From: Aquanectria penicillioides | Taxonomy: Eukaryota > Ascomycota > Sordariomycetes > Hypocreales > Nectriaceae | Direction of reading: 5' to 3' | Assembly: GCA_003415625.1 (NCBI GenBank) | Contig: PYIU01000008.1 | Coordinates: 310,001 to 374,000, forward strand | Length of the DNA: 64,000 nucleotides | Shown: positions 57,336-64,000 of the stretch, in pieces | Layout: every line of letters begins with the position of its first letter | How positions within the stretch are numbered: the first letter of the stretch is position 1 | Notes under the pieces: generated by a model | What the model was told of the DNA's origin: nothing | Seen by the model: the letters and a program-made list of their open reading frames with translations, nothing else | The model's database searches: none | Translations under genes and position numbers: made by a program

Positions 57336-58526
57336 ATGCCTGAAGTTCTCCGATTTCGAACCGTTTGGGGAGTCGAACCCGGCCCCAACTATGAGCACTG
57401 GAGAAAGTGGTTCCCGTCCTTGAAGCAGCAGGGTTACTGTACTACCCCCTCATTTTTTCTCAATGCCTCAATTTCCAAGATGAGCTAACATTTGACCGTT
57501 TCTCTAATACCTAGTTGGAGTTGAGATTGATTTTGCTGGTTTGGAGGACTTGCCCACTGCCCGCAAGGTCGCCGACGAGGCAGGCCTTGAAATCAGCGTC
57601 CTGTGAGTCTGAATCTGCCCGGGAATTCAACTTCCCAAAATCAGCAGCAATAGAATTCTATCTAATCAGCCCAATTCAGTGTTCACACTGCTTGGCCAAG
57701 ATATGAGGGTCCCAGGCCAGCAGGACTTGTTCCTAGCAATGTGCTAGACAGCTACCGTGAGCAGCTCAAGATTGCTCAAGTCTTGAGGCCTTTCAACTAT
57801 AACTCCCACTCTGGCTTGTACGTAAAGTCAATCATATTCAAGATCACAATATTGACTATGAAAGAACAGTGACCACTGGACACTTGACCAGTCTGTCGAG
57901 TTTTTCCAGGGCACTCTCAAGGTGGACGCCGAGTTAGGTCTGCAGGGACGAGTTCGCCATGAAACACACAGACTCCGTTGCTTCTTCAACCCCTACGCCA
58001 CAGCTTACATTTTGAGCAAGGTGCCCAGCCTTCGCATCACCGCAGACATTTCTCACTGGGTCGTGGTCTGTGAGCGACTCCTCGACAAGGGTGATGAAGA
58101 CAAGGAAATTCTCAAGGCCATCGTGCCCCACGTAAGTCACGATGTGCAAACGCATCACAGCTCGGCATCTCACCTCGTAACTCAGGTTTCTCATATCCAC
58201 GCCCGCATGGGAACGACTCAGTCATCTCAATGTCCTGACCCCACCAACGCTGCCTTTGCGCCAGAGAGAGAGTTCTTTGAGAACTTCTGGAAGGACTGCA
58301 TCAAAGCTCACAAGTCTGACGAGCCAATTACTTGGGTTCCTGAATATGGGTATGTATAGTGCTAAGAACACCGATTGCTCCTTGATATAGGTGCTATAAG
58401 TACTAATTATATTCTAGGCCGTTCCCTTATCACCCATTTGGTTCTGCCAGAGACTTTTCTGAAGTCGCCGACACTGAAGGTGCCCGGCTACAGCCTATGT
58501 TTGAGGAGTGGGCAAAAAGTACCTAG
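57336..58526 (+). CDS. Sugar phosphate isomerase/epimerase-like TIM-barrel protein
   Basis: Six exons (57336-57438, 57515-57602, 57680-57817, 57870-58131, 58186-58349, 58418-58526) give 287 aa. It reads as a xylose-isomerase-like/AP-endonuclease-2 fold: FGVEIDFAGLEDL across intron 1, LVHTAWPRYEGP, NYNSHSGFDHWTLDQSVEFFQGTL, RVRHETHRLRCFF with a metal-binding His/Glu pair, ITADISHWVVVCERLL, and VSHIHARMGTTQSSQCPDP. The conserved H, D and E residues suggest a divalent-metal sugar isomerase, epimerase or dehydratase-like reaction. The 54-nt intron 58132-58185 is a multiple of three with no stop; removing it gives the family spacing. Near a sugar porter and two catabolic enzymes it probably acts in sugar or polyol breakdown. 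Confidence 0.85.
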
Positions 58527-58610
58527 AACCCAGTTTAGATCAAGATGAAAAATTGGGTAAAACATAATGGTTCAATTAGAATAAATATATATGAAACTCA
58601 ACAATCAAAA

Positions 58611-59291
58611 TTAGTAGAAAATATCATTCGGAGCTGGAGGCAAGTCTGGGCGTGGAGCGGCTTGCTGGCTTGATATGAATAGCTTTAGAGACCCTCGTGC
58701 CTTTCTTGGCTGCGTCCTTGTGTGGTTTGGTCGTGCGGGAGCCGCTTGTTGTAGCTCCGGCAGCCTCTCCTTCAGTCCCGCGAGCTCGTTCTCATCCTAT
58801 TACTTCTTGACGCAAACTTGGCATGGATGTCCCTCGACAGGCAAGCAGATGGAATCGGCCCAGTCTGCCGCGTCCTGCTTGTCAAAATAGACGACGAAGC
58901 CCTGGACTGATCGGTTCGTCTCAAGGTCGATGGCCGACCATAACAGCTCGAAGGCAACGACATGATCCTTCTGGCACCACGGCGGCATCGCTTTGTGGTG
59001 CTGGGTGCTATGGTGGTAACGCTCGGCGAGCTTTTGGTCTAGGAACTCTCCACGCATTTCAACGATGGCGGTAATGGCATTTCGCCGAGAATTCGCTCAG
59101 AACCAGCTCGACTCTGCGTATTTAAGCACAACGAAAAGATGCGCTTCGCAATGTGCAGAGGTCCTTGAGGCCACGATACCAAGTCTGGGCGATGATAATT
59201 GCGGGTACCGCAGATGGGCTCGTAGTCTTGCGTCGGTTTGGTGGGTTTGATGAGCCCCCCTGCCGGTAGTTCTCGAATGCAAGGCTAGCAA
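58611..59291 (-). pseudogene. Conserved-looking ORF with three in-frame stops
   Basis: One frame of 227 codons, not recognised by name, reads as protein-like sequence: CEAHLFVVLKYAESSWF, then MRGEFLDQKLAERYHHSTQHH, HVVAFELLWSAIDLETNRSV, VVYFDKQDAADWADSICLP and a basic Lys/Arg tail. It is broken by TGA at 59099-59097 and TAA-TAG at 58802-58797, and stays open before and after them. The three stops could each derive from CGA, CAA and CAG by C-to-T change, fitting repeat-induced point mutation or deamination. The start is uncertain; an upstream exon may exist near 59390. Confidence 0.45.
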
Positions 59292-60002
59292 CGTACACTG
59301 ATGTCGAAGCTGAATTAGCGCTAATGGCTCATTTCCTTGAAGAAGGAAGGGATGTACTGACTATCACACCAGCATATGCGGCAGTGCTGGCCGTATTTGT
59401 AGAAACGAGCAACTAATGAATGCTCTGGGGTATGAAGAGTTTGGTTTAGTTAAGTGCCCCTACTGTCAAAATGCGTCTATTGAGTATCATAGAGCGAATA
59501 GGCCAGTAAGTATTGAGAGATTTATATTACATCTTTTGACAGAGTTGAGGTATATTGCCTCGAGTAGCCTGCCCCCTTCTCGGGTGTGATAGAGTCTTCG
59601 CCGCGAGGCGCTGAGTTCTTTACGCCTGCAGGAGTCCTAATTAGTAGGAGGCATGCATATATATCGCGAAAATGATGAAGTTGCTCCCTATTCTTGTCCA
59701 GGTCTTGATTGTCCATTGCCAAAGCAAACTGATGTCCAATCGCAGACAAACGCCAAGCCGAGCTGAGCTTCCCAATTTGTTCAGGCATGGTGCACCAGCG
59801 CCACTATATCAGCCCATGTAGTCAACAGACTCCTTGGTGGAACCACTTGTGACCTACTGAATAAAAGGCCCTGCTGAGTCAGGATGATCTGATGATGGTA
59901 GATTGAAGGAGGTTTAATTAATCGTCATATGAGAGGGTATCGATTCCTGACGCAAGTTCTGACTGCCCACAATAACTTTGCGAATGCTGGCTAGGCTGCA
60001 AT
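59292..60002. other. Intergenic spacer
   Basis: 711 nt; a Cys/His-rich fragment near 59350-59400 on the minus strand might be an upstream exon of the preceding decayed ORF. Nothing else supported. Confidence 0.35.
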
Positions 60003-61372
60003 ATGACCGGAACTCCAGCTAAGCCGCACAGCAGTGCAGAATTCCAGGATATACTACCATTTCTTGCTCTGCCACTCCTACTTCTCGTTGCCTTTGTTTG
60101 CCCGCCTTTCCCCGGACGCGGAGTTCTGTTCGCGTCACTCATCATTTTCACCAATTACTGGTGCATCGTCTCCCCATGGCCGCCAAATGCCGGAACCACA
60201 CGTCCCATGCGATATGGGATGACGGGATCTTGGCTGTTCGTTCTTCCAGCCGTCGAAAGACTTCTCCTCCACAATCCAGAGCGTGAATTCTGGCGCGTGG
60301 ACGAAGAAAAGAAGCCGAGCAATGGGCGTCCTCGTGAATGGACATTGAAGAAGCTTCGCTGGGCTGCTGCTTTGGTCTGCTCGCCGCGGGCTGTTGGATG
60401 GAACTTTTCGAGTCGCAAGCTGAATACTGCGCGAGATGACATGAGAAGAGCCAAGATAACGAGACGAAAATTTATACTTACAAAACTACTACGAATTGTA
60501 GCTGCTTACTTGGCCCTCGATGCAGTGGTGTTAATGGCTAGGAGCACAGCGATCCCTCCAAGTCGGGTTTGGGAACTAGCTACCCTAGTAAAGATATCCT
60601 TCGTTGAGACATTAATGGCTATTTCGGTATGGTCAACAATGGCCCTCCAGTTTGAGATTGCGGCTGTTATCGGCGTTGGAATTGGGCTAAACAAACCAGA
60701 AGTACGTACTGGGTCCGACACATTCTTCTTTGTGCGAAGGCTAATAGAAAAGGACTGGCCACCATTGTTCGGAAGCATTGTTGACTGTTACACAGTTGCC
60801 AATGTTTGGGGCAAGTGTTGGCATGACTACATTCGTCAGGTGGGCATTTCTTGGAGGCTCTCAAGCTGAACCAGTGCTAATGATTACAGCCCGTTCTAGG
60901 ATGCAGCCATGCCATTGTAAGCGCCCTAGCCATCCCAAAACGGTCGGTACGAGCATATGCGATACACTTGACTACTGCATTCCTGATCAGTGCCTTTTTC
61001 CACACACTGAGCCTCTTCGTCGTTGCTCAAGGGTTTCTATCTGTTCAGGATCTGGTCATTGACATGATGCTATTTTTCATGTCCCAACCAGTAGCCACTG
61101 TGATGGAATCAGTCATCATTGCTCGGTACCAGGATTATGCAAAGAAGAAAGAGTCATTGGAGACAGACAGAGATGGACAAGGTACTAGCTTGATGGGCGT
61201 TTCCATGCCTCAGTCTAATGTAATGGCGCGTGTGATTGGGTATTTGTGGGTCATCTCTTGGTTTTCATTCACAGGATGGTGGTTTGTGAAGGAATATGTT
61301 GCGATCGGAGTGTCAGAGTGGTCATTGCCATTCTCTGTGTGGAAGATGTTGGGCAACACTGTTAGGATGTAA
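60003..61372 (+). CDS. Wax-synthase-domain membrane acyltransferase (TRI7-like)
   Basis: Two exons (60003-60839, 60890-61372) give 439 aa with about eight hydrophobic segments. The motif WGKCWHDYIRQ at the end of exon 1, followed over the intron by PVLGCSHAIV and then TTAFLISAFFHTL with a membrane His, fits the wax synthase/MBOAT-related family that in fungi includes acetyltransferases of terpenoid and trichothecene pathways. The N-terminal WPPNAGTTRPMRYGMTGSW is also family-like. It would transfer an acyl group to a hydroxyl at the ER. No secondary-metabolite cluster is evident within the window, but the regulator immediately downstream may mark the edge of one. Confidence 0.75.
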
Positions 61373-61850
61373 TTCAATCTAGCAGTGGTATTGCTCATTT
61401 ATCCCCACCGTAAATTAGTTTCTCTTGGCATATTTCGGGCTTCATCTTGCCCCCGGGTAGTTCGCTCTCGCTGTGAACGGTATGAAGCTTTCCATCGCCT
61501 TGATTACCTGTGTTCTGTTGCAGGTTGCAGGCTCAGCCCTGACGGCGAAATATGAGTTTGTAGGCTGTAGCGCTGGGATGGGCAGCCCACCACTAACTCA
61601 CAGGCGGGGAAGCACGGTTCCGCCACTGGAATGAGCCCACGTGACCCACTTGATGGTGCTAACTGTCGCGTGTGCATTTTGCCTTTTATCCATGTGAGCG
61701 CTGCGAGCCGAGACGAGATGGCAATGTGACGAAGGGCCGATGATGGAAGCTGGAACCGGCCGAAACCATGGCGCTGGCACAGCTGCGCGCCGACAGGCAC
61801 TCAATGTAGGCGTCCCTTCGGCGTGATGGAGCTGTTTGCGTATACTCACA
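61373..61850. other. Intergenic spacer, no gene seen
   Basis: 478 nt between two plus-strand genes; should contain the promoter of the regulator. Confidence 0.4.
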
Positions 61851-64000
61851 ATGCTCAAGGCCTGTGACGCCTGTCGTCAGCGCAAGACGAAATGCGACGA
61901 GGCAAAGCCGGTTTGTGGCCGGTGTACGCGCCTCCAGCTGGCCTGCTCATATGTCGAAACCATCACGACAAAGTAAGTCTATTCGCGATAATACCGCGGG
62001 TCCCGTGAAGCCCGGTTGCTTACAGACAGCAGGAGAACCATGGCCCTGTCCGAACTGACAACCACTCTGACCCGGATGGAACGAAAGATTGACTCTCTCG
62101 TCGTCCGAAATCCCCAACTTGAAGGCCCAGAGAGAAACGTAGATATGGCCAACCAACTGACATTGAATTTACAACCTGGTCACGTAAACGCAGAGTTCTT
62201 CCCACGTACTGTCACCAGCCCTCCTATGCCAATGGAGACGTACTTTGCGCCTTCGAATTTTGAGTTCCCCCAACATACGGGAGAACTGGCACTTTCAGAA
62301 AGACACTCTACGGCACCCCAACACCTACTATCGTGGCCCTGCTCAACAGTCCAACTCAGCAAGACCGAGCTGAACTATCCTGTGGCATTGGAGATAAAAC
62401 AAGCGAAGCTACCAAAAACAACCACGCCTCCGTCCTTCCTCTCTTCCGCCGGAGACAAAAACTGGGTGTCTCACATGTCCCTGCATCAGATCCGACAACT
62501 GACACAGCTGTATTTCGCCCACTTTCATGCCCCCTACTTCGTGGTGGACGAGGCCCATTTCTACAGTCACCACTTGCCCGCAGCGCTGAGAGATGAGTTT
62601 AAGCATGGAATGGACGCTGCCATATGCCTGGTCATCTTCGCTTTGGGATCGATTGCTGCCTATCAAACGGGAAACAAGGATTGGGCCCATCCTGACAGAG
62701 AAGATGACCAAATAATGGTGGGATTGAGTCTATTTAATCTTTCTTGCGGAATATTCCAAGAAGTTGAGACCGCCGATTGGGCAAGTGTGCAGTTTCTACT
62801 TCTGATGGGGTGAGATTTCATTCATACGCCCAATGCTTCCGTGCTCACCATCCAACCCAGTGTCTTCTACGCTTCAAAGCTTCGGATATACGACGATTGG
62901 AAAGTAGTGCACCGCGCGTGCTCTACAATATTGATCTTACTTCCACTGTGGGTCTATTACCTCTCCAGTAGAGGTCCCAGCTCACACGTTGTAGGCAACA
63001 GGTTTTAGATGCCCATCAATGTCAACTATACTGGGTAGCATATCTACATGAAAGGTACCAATCCCGCCATAGACTGGGAATAAACAATCTGACCTGCCTT
63101 ACAGTCAACTTCTTGCCGAATTTGATTTCCCCCCTAGTGGATTAGGCATCTATGCCAGTTCAGTCCCGTTGCCGCTCGTGCCAGATTCCAGTCAAGAAAC
63201 ACATCGGCAATACCAATTCTTCTTCTTAGCTCATGTAGCAATGAGACGACTACTGAATAGAATTCATTTCCATCTATTTAACCGAAGTATGTTGCGTACC
63301 AAGCGAAAGCAGTTGGGTAGTGTCGCTGACATTTTCAGAAGAGGATGAGGAGCCAGTCACACATGCCACATCGCCTCCAGTTTTAGAATCGAATAAGCTT
63401 ATGTACACTTCACACTCGGTAATCTCGGAGCTTGATCGCCAATTGGAAGAATGGAGGGCCTGTTTACCATCCGCTCTCCAGTTCCCCGCCCATTCCGGGT
63501 CTCGAGAAGATGGTTACCCAGAGCCGTATCAACCTAGAAACACTCAAGAAAGGCTACGGGGACATCTAATTGCCCGTTACTTTGCTGCCAAATCCATTAT
63601 TCACCGGCCGTTTGTCTATCGAACTCTCCATGGGAGCCACGGGTCTTCATTAAGTGAAGCTGACAAACTTGGCGCTCGCATCTCAATCGACTCGGCTATT
63701 CTCGCGGTGCGACATGGTGGCCTTCTCCATGAGCCAATTCCACTGCTATTGCATCCAATTAATACTTGTCGAAAGTATGTGTCCATATGAAATCTCTTGT
63801 CTTTTACCTTTACTGACCTTCACTCCTAGCTTTCACGCCCTAGGATTGCAAGTTGCATTTATCGCAAGGGCTGGTGAAACATACGACTTAGGGCTATCTG
63901 ACATCGGAGGGTTTTTAGAGCGAGGAAAAACCAGGATTTTGGAAGATGCGGCTCCATACTCTCCCTCGGTGGCGAAAGACCTTGAGATCATGGAGAACCT
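61851..64000 (+). CDS. Zn2Cys6 transcription factor with Fungal_trans domain, truncated by the window edge
   Basis: Exons 61851-61972, 62030-62809, 62861-62947, 62995-63054, 63105-63286, 63339-63774 and 63830 to beyond 64000. The zinc cluster is at the very N-terminus: KACDACRQRKTKCDEAKPVCGRCTRLQLACSY (residues 3-34). The middle shows LTQLYFAHFHAPYFVVDEAHF, FALGSIAAYQ, VFYASKLRIYDDWKVVHRACST, CQLYWVAYLHESQLLAEFDFPPSGLG and ISELDRQLEEWRACLP, the usual order of the fungal regulatory domain. The reading frame is open at 64000. It follows a membrane acyltransferase gene and could control a cluster beyond the right edge. Confidence 0.88.

Noticed and set aside
1..64000. CRISPR arrays, insertion sequences, rRNA genes
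   Set aside because: Looked for; no spaced direct repeats, transposase or rRNA sequence was seen, and the genome is eukaryotic.

Overview
The window is genomic DNA of a filamentous ascomycete (Pezizomycotina). Almost every gene has short (about 45-150 nt) GT-AG introns with CTAAC/CTGAT-like branch sites. There are fungal Zn2Cys6 regulators, MFS transporters, a GH7 cellobiohydrolase with a CBM1 module, a CYSTM protein and a fungal multi-pass membrane family. I cannot name the species. Exon borders were placed by hand from splice signals, reading phase and family motifs.

Region 1 (1-17548) looks like a catabolic cluster for phenolic or stilbene-type aromatics. It holds the first exon of a homogentisate 1,2-dioxygenase, a carotenoid-oxygenase-family enzyme with the residues of stilbene cleavers, a SnoaL-like protein, a 2,3-dihydroxybenzoate-decarboxylase-like amidohydrolase, a Zn2Cys6 regulator, an aldehyde dehydrogenase, a salicylate-hydroxylase-like FAD monooxygenase, an SDR and an MFS permease. 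It ends in an isocitrate/isopropylmalate-type dehydrogenase broken by three in-frame stops. The inferred logic is import, double-bond cleavage to aldehydes, oxidation to acids, decarboxylation or hydroxylation, then ring cleavage.

Region 2 (17549-27726) is gene-poor: a small bacterial-looking CxxGH protein, a decayed acyltransferase (8-bp tandem duplication, stop codon, lost catalytic Asp), a four-exon CYSTM gene, then over 4 kb without a recognisable gene up to the cellobiohydrolase promoter.

Region 3 (27727-45552) is mixed: a GH7 cellobiohydrolase with an odd Ala/Ser/Val-rich linker, an APH-type kinase, a DJ-1/PfpI protein, a Zn2Cys6 regulator, a monocarboxylate-type MFS permease, a small secreted cysteine protein with a homopolymer frameshift, a second SnoaL-like protein and a multi-pass membrane protein, separated by 1-2.5 kb spacers.

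Region 4 (47163-58526) looks like a second catabolic group. A Zn2Cys6 regulator (apparent 1-nt frameshift) is divergent from a sugar-porter MFS gene across a promoter with four CreA-type motifs. Then come an intronless 2,2-dialkylglycine-decarboxylase homologue, a ten-exon zinc alcohol/formaldehyde dehydrogenase and a TIM-barrel sugar isomerase/epimerase-like gene.

Region 5 (58527-64000) has a decayed conserved ORF with three in-frame stops, a wax-synthase/TRI7-like membrane acyltransferase and a Zn2Cys6 regulator running off the right edge.
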